Source: CAZFDT01 sp964518335 (GTDB taxonomy: Bacteria > Planctomycetota > Phycisphaerae > Phycisphaerales > Phycisphaeraceae). From it: a stretch of DNA of 64,000 nt. Of the stretch, positions 9,201 through 17,064 are shown one piece after another (the stretch's first letter is position 1; every line of letters begins with the position of its first letter). The DNA lies in NCBI GenBank assembly GCA_964518335.1, contig CAZFDT010000023.1:1-64000 (forward strand), in the 5' to 3' direction. Position numbers and translations under genes: made by a program. Below the pieces are notes generated by a model. That model searched no databases. It was not told the origin of the DNA and saw only the letters and a program-made list of their open reading frames with translations.

Positions 9201-9291
9201 GCATCACCATCAGCACGAGAATGACGACGACCATCACCATGACGGTTCCGCCTCTGTGGTTACGGGTGTGGGTTCGGGTGAGCATGTTCAT
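6217..9291 (-). CDS. PilX/GspK-like pseudopilin-type protein, 1024 residues
   Basis: The last gene of the leftward pilus operon. The N-terminus (after THTRNHRGG) has a pseudopilin-like hydrophobic helix (VMVMVVVILVLMVMLG) with Gly before Thr but no Glu at position +5. Loss of that Glu is a known trait of GspK, the tip minor pseudopilin; PilX-type proteins have a similar N-terminus. The rest, about 970 residues, is a Ser/Thr/Gly/Asp-rich extracytoplasmic domain, far larger than GspK (about 300). ATG 9291 is chosen for the GGAGG seven to eight bases upstream. The likely role is a tip or initiating subunit of the pseudopilus. Confidence 0.75.
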   Translation of the reverse strand: MNMLTRTHTRNHRGGTVMVMVVVILVLMVMLGASYLQLARVQRVAPSQPINNIDLVLQSVIDEIRRQMDEDVRHNGTSFFVPDTSAEPFDYPYTNTAEDRDVPTLTGTIPGAKGGVNDDTWLADMVPYLNLNGSTLTLTWGKISTLTSGFYATTGEASPPVRNVATNATGSDPSALVTTEYDNIPVDSTVLVDADGDGIGDSRWERAPLMVLTGAEYFMAVRVIDASGLVNLLSATAQTPNGNVDYVPSTSGDVRGYYPTDVDLTRMLGRKVGGLVNGEVTSLFTTQRTNLPGTLPTPLGTLNPATFPATGSYSTSGVIGSWLEDVSIYGTMSGEASQILALQWRGGLKPNPSSASVDSAMTTMLNTPYNANVAEPIGDATAHYLGSTPSDMSTNQFASVRHIHTTLSGHSAFAPNHGNMHGGAHTLKQDLVYENASNQQARANAFYERLRRVFNLPATGAGDNAMAAQMALAMIEYSDADKQPSATIAVGGNSYYALEVLPFLREVYMQAGYEDLAPIDGIYTRVDDSEAMAIEIGNPFDRPFDHTGVEVQIVIKQGATERTIPINQSLNPRDPAGTTPDREHRIYVVNPGTGVDEGGVKNSLESDLAISPSPTNSIVVTTGVGQPFVADDSQVTVELQVRVAGGNWVAYDRLTDNNLKLPNAVDTSGYSGSGTYPQTSATGHLQKSLRRDGRVIRYIHNNGKGIINDRRYDSSSGTPWPDDGYSASACHTLNKDVKGVTNGSAAALDALQLAIANRPFFSVSELGLLMTVGFHNGATGGTFAELLEARSSNEWTLDISHGATKPLGAPYNQLTHAHIVMDQFTTISPRHDGVNNETGAADPSNTSADQFIPGTINANTAPPHVLAYAMPLPETQSQRGGLAAEMVAQRVSRDGFKSVGELLSINGSVNVAKMQFFGEDGNPQNGSLYDLYPMNEELGAAPFNAEEYATTDDNEEKLARFQFLAQSLTTRSDVFIAHILVKGYLSGDFAAGPVEQGRMIVVLSRAKLTGGGGGEVEVLAAYKY

Positions 9292-9326
9292 GGCAAGCCC
9301 TCCATGGGCAGGTGGGTGGTCGATGC

Positions 9327-10748
9327 TCAGGGACGGCGGACTTTGATGACGTGCTCGAACCACACGCCATAGGAATCGGTTTCAGCGCGGACCTGTCCGC
9401 GCACATCGTGGAGGCGATAGCGGACGCGGATCAGGTGCGGCCAGCGGCTGCCGGTCGAACCATTCCATGCCTGATCATCGTCGTGACGGAACGCGTAGGC
9501 GTGATACGTGCTGCCATCGCCGGTACCCGTGACGTAAGTGGGAACTTGCGTGGCGTTGGCCTGGACGACATTGCGTGCGCTATCGCTGAATCCCTGTCCC
9601 GCATACCAGATGATGCCTTGGCTGTTTGTATCAATCTCGCCATTGTGGGGGCTGTAATCGCCCGCGAACTCAACCGTGAAGTCCGAACAGTGGGTAATCA
9701 TGTTCGCATGCATCTGATTGACTGCCCACGTGGGCATGTCTGCGTTCAGAGGTTTTTCCGCAGCCAGCAGGCGGTTGGTTGTGTAGGTGTAGTTCTCGAC
9801 AGCACGACCCGCGTAACCGTCAAGCGGCGTGCCGGAGTTCACATCGGGCAAATAGGACCAGAGACGGCGAGTGGGATTTGCGCCATAGACATTTCCACTT
9901 CCCGTCGCCTGTCCGACAATCGCCCCATTGGGGTGCTCGGCCGTCGTGCGGGTGTCGTAAAGCCCCGCGTAGGCGTAATCGGTGATGCCGTGCCACAGTT
10001 GCCAGCCTGACCATGGCGGATTGTCGCCGCCCGACCAAGCGACGCTGGCGGTGGTGAATGCACCGTTGGCGCGGCATTGTGCAGGCGTCATCCCCCCGCC
10101 TTGGATGTCACCAAGGAACAATTCCTGTCGGCCGCCAACAAGCCGTACCGCCGTCGTCTGCCATGCACTGGATAGCGTGCTGCCGCTAAGTGACGCGGTC
10201 TTGGGGTGGCCGTACCAGACGCGAGTGAAGCGAGCCAAGCCGTTGTCCTGGTGGGGCGTGAACGTTTGTGGATCACCGCCGCAGATCGGAAACTGCGAAG
10301 CATCGCGCGTGCGAATGAACACAAGCTGGTCCCGCCGGACGGCGCGCGTGGTCTCACCTGCGCCGGGCAACGGCTGGACACGACCGGTCAAGTCCTGATT
10401 GACGATAATAAGAATGCCGCCTTCGGCCTGCTGATTGGCGAAAGGCGTAGGCGTAGGCTGACCCGTCACGACGTAACCATGCGGGCCGACCATCGCGTCG
10501 GCGTCTTGACGCAACTGCGAAGCAAAGGCCTCGCCCGCCGCGATGATATCGCTCGTGCCCGCGCCACGACTCACCGCCTCCGTTGTCGTTGTGAATAGCC
10601 GGCCAACCAGCGTCATCATGATGACGATCACGACGGCGGCCACGAGAAGCTCGACGATGGTGAACGCCGCGGGACGAGGCGATCCCGCATATGCGGGTCT
10701 TTGACGGTCGCTGCTATGGCACTCGGCATTTGACAGTTGACGTTTCAT
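9327..10748 (-). CDS. Prepilin-type N-terminal methylation protein (GspJ/PilW-like)
   Basis: A 473-residue pseudopilin-like protein. A basic/polar leader ends in PRPAA and is followed by FTIVELLVAAVVIVIMM, with Glu at +5 of the mature helix. The residue before the cut is Ala instead of the usual Gly, which prepilin peptidase tolerates less well. The C-terminal 430 residues are an unrecognised extracytoplasmic domain. ATG 10748 has GGTGA five bases upstream; GTG 10757 overlaps the previous stop and is an alternative. Position and size fit the GspJ/PilW class of minor pseudopilins. Confidence 0.8.
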   Translation of the reverse strand: MKRQLSNAECHSSDRQRPAYAGSPRPAAFTIVELLVAAVVIVIMMTLVGRLFTTTTEAVSRGAGTSDIIAAGEAFASQLRQDADAMVGPHGYVVTGQPTPTPFANQQAEGGILIIVNQDLTGRVQPLPGAGETTRAVRRDQLVFIRTRDASQFPICGGDPQTFTPHQDNGLARFTRVWYGHPKTASLSGSTLSSAWQTTAVRLVGGRQELFLGDIQGGGMTPAQCRANGAFTTASVAWSGGDNPPWSGWQLWHGITDYAYAGLYDTRTTAEHPNGAIVGQATGSGNVYGANPTRRLWSYLPDVNSGTPLDGYAGRAVENYTYTTNRLLAAEKPLNADMPTWAVNQMHANMITHCSDFTVEFAGDYSPHNGEIDTNSQGIIWYAGQGFSDSARNVVQANATQVPTYVTGTGDGSTYHAYAFRHDDDQAWNGSTGSRWPHLIRVRYRLHDVRGQVRAETDSYGVWFEHVIKVRRP

Positions 10749-10753
10749 ATCAT

Positions 10754-11560
10754 TCACCGGATCAAATTGTTGTCGGCAGGGTTGTGTTTGAGCGTGAACA
10801 GGCTGACAAAGCTGCTCGTGCCCGAGTCGCCGGGATGAGCGTACCAGATGTCGAGGTTGCCGCTGTCGGGGATTACGCCGTTGATCTCAATGCCCGCATC
10901 GTCAGCCGCCGTGACGATCCAATCGCGGCCTTTCTCATCGAGAATCTTGTCGCCGATGCGCACCTGACGAGGTCCGCTGTTGGTGAAGTCGAATCGATTG
11001 GACGGGCTGCCGGCGATCGTGGCGCTGACTCGCCGGACACCGGGAATGTTGCTCGCGCCATCGGCTTGATTTGCCCAATCGGCCGCCGCGCCGCTTTGCG
11101 AATAGTCGGCATTGCTCTTGCGATTGACCACGAACAGGTAAACCAGCCATTCGCGCTCGCTCGCATTGGGGTTGTTGTCGAAAAACAGGGGCACCCAGAA
11201 AAACTTGCGCGAAGCGAGATCGATGCCCGAGCGGTAACTCCGATCCGCACGCTCCCAGCCCGCGACAGCGCCGGGCACGGATGCTACAGTGGGCGTGGTG
11301 TCATTGACGCCGCTTAGCGAGCTGCCGAGAAATCCCCGCGCTAGAACCATCGCCCGCGCATTCTCGGCAAACGTGCGAGCGGTGGTGTCCGCCATCGTCT
11401 GCTTCTGCAGCAGGATCGCCACCGGGAAGATCGACGCCACCGCAATCGCGCCGATGGCGAAGATGCCGATGGCGATCATCAGCTCCACCAGCGAGAAACC
11501 CCGCGAGGCTCGCCCGCCTGGCCGCACCCGAGCGTCGGTATGTGACATTCGGCTTTCCAT
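10754..11560 (-). CDS. Prepilin-type N-terminal methylation protein (GspI/PilV-like)
   Basis: A 268-residue pseudopilin-like protein with leader ...GRASRG and mature helix FSLVELMIAIGIFAIGAIAV, so Gly -1, Phe +1 and Glu +5 are all present. The helix sequence resembles PilV/GspI. ATG 11560 has GAGGA nine bases upstream; ATG 11569 is possible and would overlap the end of the preceding gene. It is translationally coupled on both sides, overlapping or abutting its neighbours. The globular part is unrecognised. Confidence 0.8.
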   Translation of the reverse strand: MESRMSHTDARVRPGGRASRGFSLVELMIAIGIFAIGAIAVASIFPVAILLQKQTMADTTARTFAENARAMVLARGFLGSSLSGVNDTTPTVASVPGAVAGWERADRSYRSGIDLASRKFFWVPLFFDNNPNASEREWLVYLFVVNRKSNADYSQSGAAADWANQADGASNIPGVRRVSATIAGSPSNRFDFTNSGPRQVRIGDKILDEKGRDWIVTAADDAGIEINGVIPDSGNLDIWYAHPGDSGTSSFVSLFTLKHNPADNNLIR

Positions 11561-11561
11561 G

Positions 11562-12380
11562 TCAATCATTCCTCATCGGGTTGCCGGTGTAGCGGCTGAA
11601 CATGATCAGTTTGCCATTGGCTTTGATCTTGGAGATCGAAGCGGCATCGTTGAGGCAACCATCCGTACCGCTGGCGAGACTGATATCGGGGGATTTCTCA
11701 ACGATGTAAATGCCGGTTACGGTCTCAAGCTCCTCGAATGGCAGTTGGTATTTTGCAGCGGTGGTGTTCCAAACCGGCGTAGGGGGCTCATAGTTTGAAG
11801 GGCGATCACTACTCGTGGCGTACTGGCCGTTGTAGTTCCCGTCGTAGTACGCCATGCGATCCGGACTGCTGGGGTTGCCAACAAGCAGATTACCGTATTG
11901 GTCGAAACGAATGGCAAACGGAGGAGCCATCAGCTTGAGTCCTGCCGAACCAGTGGCGTTTCGCCGAAAACCCAGGACCACTACGTTGCTGGGTAGTCTC
12001 AAGTACTCGATGCCATCGACATCGCGAAAGCCCGCGCGGTTGTTGCTCAACTCCAGGTAAACATTGGCTCCATTCACAGCGTCCTGGCGATGCTCCGTGA
12101 TGCGGATTTCTCCTGCATGTGTGACTATGGCGGCCGCGCCGCGATAGGGGGCGAAATTGACGCCGTCGAGGTCTTTGGCATTGATCTGTCGGGTCGCATG
12201 GTAGCGGGCGACCTGCACGCCCACGCTGATGCTGTTGACAGCCGCCGATGTTCGCGTGCCCTTTCCCATCGCCCCGATCACCGGGATCGTGATGGCGATG
12301 AGGATGCCGATGATCGACACCGCCACGAGCAGCTCGATGATCGTGAAGCCGCGGAAGGATCGGGGATCGGGTGAGGGCAT
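11562..12380 (-). CDS. Prepilin-type N-terminal methylation protein (GspH/FimT-like)
   Basis: A 272-residue pseudopilin-like protein with a short leader MPSPDPRSFRG and mature helix FTIIELLVAVSIIGILIAI, a textbook class III prepilin site with Glu at +5. The start has GAGGTGA eight bases upstream. It stops a few bases into the next gene's ribosome-site region, so the genes are tightly coupled. The C-terminal domain is larger than usual for GspH and has no other recognised motif. Confidence 0.8.
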   Translation of the reverse strand: MPSPDPRSFRGFTIIELLVAVSIIGILIAITIPVIGAMGKGTRTSAAVNSISVGVQVARYHATRQINAKDLDGVNFAPYRGAAAIVTHAGEIRITEHRQDAVNGANVYLELSNNRAGFRDVDGIEYLRLPSNVVVLGFRRNATGSAGLKLMAPPFAIRFDQYGNLLVGNPSSPDRMAYYDGNYNGQYATSSDRPSNYEPPTPVWNTTAAKYQLPFEELETVTGIYIVEKSPDISLASGTDGCLNDAASISKIKANGKLIMFSRYTGNPMRND

Positions 12381-12382
12381 GT

Positions 12383-12979
12383 CTATTTCACCTCGAAGCT
12401 GTAGAGGTTGTCGGCGCTCTTGCCGATGGGGTTGTTGTTAGCATCTACGGTGCCCAGGTCGGCGTCAGCACCGGCGGAGACGAAGTAGGGATGCGGCTGC
12501 TTGGGCAACGTTCTGCCGGTGACATTGGTATTGCCATCGCCACGGTAGTAGTAGATGTTCGTGCCCCATGGATCTTTGATGGCGGTGATGCGATTGGTGG
12601 TGGTATCAATGGTCAGGAGTTGGGGCTGGATTCGGCGGAGCATCTCGCCAGCGACCGCGGAGTTGTCCTGTACCTTGTCGAGAAAGTTCGCAAGCGGTGC
12701 CGTGACGGTCCTGTTGAGTTCGCCATTGACGGAGTCCTGCTGGGCCATGGTGGCGGGGGGAACGGGATGCACGTATTGCCCGGTCTGAGCGCGGTACTCC
12801 TTCTCGACGCCGGCGAGCGAGCCCAGCAGGGCGCGGGTGTTGGACTCCTCGCTGCGCTGGTAGGCGAAGTTGATGCCCGCCAGCGCCAGGCCAACGAGGA
12901 TGACGATGATCGAGACGACGACGAGGACCTCGATGAGGGAGAAGCCGCGGCGTGGTGTGGTGGGCGTGCGGGGTGTCAT
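12383..12979 (-). CDS. GspG-like pseudopilin
   Basis: A 198-residue pseudopilin. The leader MTPRTPTTPRRG is followed by FSLIEVLVVVSIIVILVGLA (Glu +5). The C-terminal part has features of major pseudopilins: KDPWGTNIYYYRG and PHPYFVSAGADADLG resemble the DPWG and SAGxDG segments of GspG. Its ATG overlaps the previous stop (ATGA at 12976-12979). It is the best candidate for the main shaft subunit of this system. Confidence 0.85.
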   Translation of the reverse strand: MTPRTPTTPRRGFSLIEVLVVVSIIVILVGLALAGINFAYQRSEESNTRALLGSLAGVEKEYRAQTGQYVHPVPPATMAQQDSVNGELNRTVTAPLANFLDKVQDNSAVAGEMLRRIQPQLLTIDTTTNRITAIKDPWGTNIYYYRGDGNTNVTGRTLPKQPHPYFVSAGADADLGTVDANNNPIGKSADNLYSFEVK

Positions 12980-13488
12980 GGCGAGGTTTCCAGGTCGGAG
13001 CCGTAGAGGTTGTCGGCGGCGGCGGGGTCGGCGGGGGAGGCGCCGAAGCGGCCGTCGGGGCCTGCGGAGACGAAGTCGCCTGCGGCAGGCGGGGCGGCGG
13101 CGGGGAGGTAGCGGATGGGCCGGCCGTAACCGTCGCGGGCGATCATCGTGCCGTCGGCGGCGAAGTCGATCTTCACCGACGCCAGCAGGGCGGCGGTGCG
13201 CGGGTGAGCCTGCAGCACCGCCAGCGCCGCCGAGGTCGGCCCGTGGCGCAACGCGGCGACGGCATCGTCGCTCACCTCGCCCTGCTCGTGCAGCCGGTGA
13301 TGCAGCACCGCGGCGACACGCAACGACCGCAACGTCCGCCGCGTCTGCTCGTCGGCGGTCTCGGCGCGGAGCGAGGCGCTGAGCACCTGCAGCCCGCCGA
13401 GCACCGCCGAGACCAGCACCATGCTCAGGAGCATTTCGGTGAAGGTCATGCCTCGCGGGCGTCGGGATGTTGCAGTGCGCGGTGTCAT
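12976..13488 (-). CDS. GspG-like pseudopilin, second copy
   Basis: A 170-residue pseudopilin whose leader MTPRTATSRRPRG is nearly the same as that of the next gene, followed by MTFTEMLLSMVLVSAVLGG. The +1 residue is Met and Glu is at +5. The C-terminal segment GDFVSAGPDGRFG matches the SAGPDG motif of GspG-type pseudopilins. The pair with 12383-12979 probably arose by tandem duplication. The first gene of the pseudopilin block follows pilC after about 55 bases; its ribosome site is weak. Confidence 0.8.
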   Translation of the reverse strand: MTPRTATSRRPRGMTFTEMLLSMVLVSAVLGGLQVLSASLRAETADEQTRRTLRSLRVAAVLHHRLHEQGEVSDDAVAALRHGPTSAALAVLQAHPRTAALLASVKIDFAADGTMIARDGYGRPIRYLPAAAPPAAGDFVSAGPDGRFGASPADPAAADNLYGSDLETSP

Positions 13489-13543
13489 GGGCGGTACGGT
13501 TCTTATGAGTGCGAGGCGCTGCGGACAAGCGGTGCATGCCGCA

Positions 13544-14863
13544 TCACGTCACGGACTCGATCAGTTTCACCAGGGGCAGGAACAGGGCCAGCACGATGAA
13601 TCCGACGATGCCGCCGAGCACGACGACCATGATCGGTTCGAGCAGGCTGACGAGGGCTTCGACCATGACGTCCACCTCTTCGTCGTAGTTGTCGGCGATC
13701 TTGGTGAGCATCTTGTCGAGGTCGCCGGTCTCCTCGCCGACGTCGATCATGTTGACGACGATGGCGTCGCAGACCTTGGCCTGACGCAAGGGCTCAGCGA
13801 AGGACTCGCCCTGGCGGACGCTGTCGTGGACGGCGCCCAGGGCGCGCTGATAGATGAAATTGCCGGTGGTTTCGCGGGTGATGTTGATGGCGTCGAGGAT
13901 CGGCACACCGGCGTTGATGAGCGTGCCCAGCGTGCGGGTGAACTTGGCGATGGTGGCCTTGGCGGCGAGCTTGCCGGCGACGGGCAGGCGCAGGAACAGC
14001 CAGTCCAGCGCCGCCTTGCCCCCGGCACTCTTGCGGATGAGCTTGATGCCAAAGAAGATGGCGATCGGCGACAGGACAACCCACACCGCGCCGGGGATGG
14101 TCTGGTCAGGGTTGGCGTCGGGCACGATCGGACCCGCCAGCCACGAGCTGAACGCGATGAGCTTGACGGTCAGCCAGGGCATCTCGGTGTCGAAGTCCTC
14201 GAAGATTTTCTTGAACTTGGGCACGATGACGATCATGATGCCCAGCACGATCAGGGCGGCGACGCCGATGACCACGGCGGGGTAGATCATCGCGCCGATG
14301 ATTTTCCGCTTGAGTTTGGCGGCTTTTTCCAGGAAGTCGGCCAGTCGCTGCAGGATCAGGTCCAGCACGCCGCCGACCTCGCCCGCGGCGATCATCTTGG
14401 TGTAAAGCTTGTTGAACGCCTTGGGGTGCTTGGCCATGGCGTCGGACAGGGACGAGCCGCTGGACACTTCCTCGTGCACGTCGGCCAGGACGCCCTTGAG
14501 CAGGCCGGGCTTCTGCTGCTGCTCGAGGATGGCGATCGAGCGCAGGATGGGCAGGCCGGCGTCCTGAAGGGTGGACAACTGTCGCGTGAAGGTCGTCAGA
14601 ATCTTGCCGCTGACGCCGCCGATGTTGATCGAGATGTTCTTCCAGTCTTTCTTGCCCGCCGCCGCCGCGCCGCCGCTGCGCGCCGCCGCCTTGGTCGAGC
14701 CGCCGGGGCCCTTGGTCTTCTTGACCTTCTGCTCGCGCACCGACGTGGGGAAGAACCCCTGGCTGCGGATGCGCGCGATCGCTTCCTCGGTGTTCTGGGC
14801 GTTGATCGTGTTCTTGACCGGCTTGCCGGCCTCGTTGAGCGCTTCGTACTGGAAGGTAGGCAT
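13544..14863 (-). CDS. pilC: Type IV pilus/T2SS inner-membrane platform protein PilC/GspF
   Basis: A 439-residue platform protein. The N-terminus MPTFQYEALNEAGKPVKN is typical of the PilC/GspF family. Two repeated T2SSF domains lie at about 100-225 and 300-425, each ending in a membrane helix, with further membrane segments around 195-220 and 255-275. It links the cytoplasmic ATPases to the growing pilus. AGGAG lies seven bases before ATG 14863. An imperfect hairpin element (14884-14959) separates it from pilB upstream in the same operon. An Ala/Gly-rich Lys-containing linker at about 50-73 is slightly unusual. Confidence 0.95.
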   Translation of the reverse strand: MPTFQYEALNEAGKPVKNTINAQNTEEAIARIRSQGFFPTSVREQKVKKTKGPGGSTKAAARSGGAAAAGKKDWKNISINIGGVSGKILTTFTRQLSTLQDAGLPILRSIAILEQQQKPGLLKGVLADVHEEVSSGSSLSDAMAKHPKAFNKLYTKMIAAGEVGGVLDLILQRLADFLEKAAKLKRKIIGAMIYPAVVIGVAALIVLGIMIVIVPKFKKIFEDFDTEMPWLTVKLIAFSSWLAGPIVPDANPDQTIPGAVWVVLSPIAIFFGIKLIRKSAGGKAALDWLFLRLPVAGKLAAKATIAKFTRTLGTLINAGVPILDAINITRETTGNFIYQRALGAVHDSVRQGESFAEPLRQAKVCDAIVVNMIDVGEETGDLDKMLTKIADNYDEEVDVMVEALVSLLEPIMVVVLGGIVGFIVLALFLPLVKLIESVT

Positions 14864-14883
14864 GGGCTGCTCCTAACGTCGCA

Positions 14884-14959
14884 AGGCAAAAGGGTAAATG
14901 CAAAATGCAAAAATGCCGAAACAGTTCATTTTGCCTTTTTCATTCTTCCTTTTGCATTT
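14884..14959. repeat. Short-tandem hairpin element C (AAATGCAAAATGCAAAA / CATTTTGCCTTTTTCATT)
   Basis: The left arm (14884-14916) repeats AAATGCAAAATGCAAAA and the right arm (14927-14959) is its imperfect complement (CATTTTGCCTTTTTCATT then CCTTTTGCATTT), with a spacer of about ten bases. It is strikingly AT-rich against its surroundings. It fills the gap between the pilB stop (14964) and the pilC ribosome site. It closely resembles element D at 18234-18330. Confidence 0.75.
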
Positions 14960-14963
14960 CCTG

Positions 14964-16721
14964 TCAATCCTCCACCAACGTTTCCTTCACGACCTCGTCG
15001 ATCGTGGTCAGACCGTCAAAGATCGCCAGCAGGCCGCTTTCGCGCAGCGTGCGCATGCCGCGTTTGCGGGCCTCGGCGCGCAGCACCTGGGTCGAGGCGT
15101 TCTGCATGATCAGCTCGCAGATTTCGTCGTCGAGAATCATCATCTCGTACAGCGCCATGCGCCCGCGGTAGCCGCTGCCGTTGCAGAAATCGCAGCCCCG
15201 GCCGCGATAAATCTGCCTGCCCTCGAGGTCCTCGGGAAGCAACTGCAGCTCCATGAGCTGCTCTTCCGTCGGCTGGTACGCCTCCTTGCAACGCGGGCAG
15301 ATCTTGCGGCAAAGACGCTGCGCCACCAGGCCCTCGATCGTCGCCGTCACCAGGAACGGCTCGAGCCCCAGGTCCAGCAGTCGCGCGATCGACGACGGCG
15401 CGTCGTTGGTGTGCAGCGTCGTGAACACCAGGTGGCCCGTCAGCGACGCCTGCACCGCGATCTGCGCCGTCTCCAGGTCGCGCGTCTCGCCCACGAGAAT
15501 GATGTCCGGGTCCTGTCGCAGGAAGCTGCGCAGCGCCTTGGCGAACGTCAGCCCCACCTCGGTGTTCACCTGCACCTGGCACAGCCCGTCGATGTCGTAT
15601 TCGACCGGGTCCTCGGCGGTGAGGATTTTCGTCTCGATGTCGTTGAGCTCATTCAGCGCCGCGTAGAGCGTCGTCGTCTTGCCGCTGCCCGTCGGCCCGG
15701 TCACGATGACGATGCCGTTGGGCTTGTTGATGAGCTGGCGGAATGTCTCCATGTCGTCGGGACGCATGCCCAGCTTGGCCAGGTCCAACTGCACGTTGGC
15801 GCGGTCGAGCACACGCATGACCACGCTCTCGCCGAACATCGTCGGCAGCACCGCCACGCGCAGGTCCACCGGCGAATTGTTCACCGTCAGCTCGATACGC
15901 CCGTCCTGCGGCAGGCGCCGCTCGGCGATGTCCAGGTTGCTCATGACCTTGATGCGGCTGACGATCGGCATCGCCAGGTGCTTGGGCGGCGGGATCATCT
16001 CGTACAGCACGCCGTCGATGCGGTAGCGCATCTTGAACTCGTCCTCGAACGGCTCGAAGTGAATGTCCGAGGCCTTGTCCTTGATCGCCTGCAGCAGCAC
16101 CAGGTTCAGCAGCCGCTTGACCTTGTTGTCCTCGGCCATCTCGATCAGCGAGTCGAGGTCGATCGAGTGGCCGCGGTCCTTGAGTTCCTCCAGCTTGGCG
16201 TCGCCCGCCAGCTCGCCGATGAGGTCTGACAGCGACTCTTCCTCGTTGCCGTAGTACCGTCCCAGGGCTTTTTCCACCTGCTGGGCGTTGGCGACGATCG
16301 GCTTGACGTTGTAGCCCATCAGCAGCCGCAGGTCGTCCACGGCCCGGAAGTTGTCGGCGCTCTTGAGGGCGATCGTCAGCGTGTTGGTCGGCTTGTCGTA
16401 CGCCACCGGCAGGCACTGGTAGGCCTGGGCGGTCTCGGGCGGGAGGATCTTGATCACCTCCGTGGCGATGTCCATGTCCTCCAGGTCCACCGTCTCCATG
16501 CCGGCCTGTGCGGCCAGGGCGACGTTGATGTCGTCCTGCGTGACGTAACCCAACTCGACCAGCAACTGGCCCAGGGGGACGCGACGCTGGGTCTGCACCT
16601 GCAGGGCCTCATGGACCTGCTCGCGCGTGACCTTGCCCATCTTGGTCAGGATGCGACCAAGGCGGCGTCCTTTGAGTTCGGTGATAGGAGGCATGCCCGC
16701 CATCTTTGTCTGCTCCGCCAT
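14964..16721 (-). CDS. pilB: Type IV pilus/T2SS extension ATPase PilB/GspE (copy 1)
   Basis: A 585-residue assembly ATPase. An MshEN/T2SSE N-terminal domain (about 15-160, starting GRRLGRILTKMGKVT) is followed by the ATPase core: Walker A GPTGSGKT at 342-349 (Lys348), an Asp box AEDPVEYDI, Walker B DIILVGETRDLET and a His box GHLVFTTLHTNDAP. The C-terminal part has CPRC and CDFC, the tetracysteine zinc site of GspE/PilB. It drives pilus or pseudopilus extension together with PilC. It is paralogous to the gene at 18339-20114. Confidence 0.95.
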   Translation of the reverse strand: MAEQTKMAGMPPITELKGRRLGRILTKMGKVTREQVHEALQVQTQRRVPLGQLLVELGYVTQDDINVALAAQAGMETVDLEDMDIATEVIKILPPETAQAYQCLPVAYDKPTNTLTIALKSADNFRAVDDLRLLMGYNVKPIVANAQQVEKALGRYYGNEEESLSDLIGELAGDAKLEELKDRGHSIDLDSLIEMAEDNKVKRLLNLVLLQAIKDKASDIHFEPFEDEFKMRYRIDGVLYEMIPPPKHLAMPIVSRIKVMSNLDIAERRLPQDGRIELTVNNSPVDLRVAVLPTMFGESVVMRVLDRANVQLDLAKLGMRPDDMETFRQLINKPNGIVIVTGPTGSGKTTTLYAALNELNDIETKILTAEDPVEYDIDGLCQVQVNTEVGLTFAKALRSFLRQDPDIILVGETRDLETAQIAVQASLTGHLVFTTLHTNDAPSSIARLLDLGLEPFLVTATIEGLVAQRLCRKICPRCKEAYQPTEEQLMELQLLPEDLEGRQIYRGRGCDFCNGSGYRGRMALYEMMILDDEICELIMQNASTQVLRAEARKRGMRTLRESGLLAIFDGLTTIDEVVKETLVED

Positions 16722-17064
16722 GGGTTGTCCCTGCAGGGCCTCCGGGTGCGAAACCGGGGAGGCTGGGGTTGCGACGCTGGTTTTCCGAATCCCAAATGTC
16801 CACTGCTAGTCGATGACGGATAGATAATTGCAGGTATGGGACGATTCGGTTCGGTTCGGCGTCGCGGCGGGCGGGCAGGTTGGGCTCGTATCGAGCGGGC
16901 TTGGGGTTCTGCGGGCGGGTCAAGCGTTGGCGCGGTGGCCAGTGGGTACAACTGTTTGGATCATATCGGCTCGTCAAGCGATGACAAGGCCTATTTCCAG
17001 CAAGCCAGGCAATGGACACATGGAATTCGGACGGCCCCTCCTCCCATTGAACCGTGGCCCGAGC
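16722..17064. other. 343-base gap between pilT and pilB
   Basis: Long enough to hold the promoter of a pilB-pilC-pseudopilin sub-operon, but no clear -35/-10 pair is visible. A small GGTTCGGTTCGG tandem occurs near 16849-16860 and an AT-rich patch at 16820-16832. The plus-strand ORFs that enter this gap are shadows of pilT. I see no RNA gene. Confidence 0.5.

Noticed and set aside
16849..16860. GGTTCGG tandem in the pilT-pilB gap
   Set aside because: Only two units and no second arm; too little to call an element.
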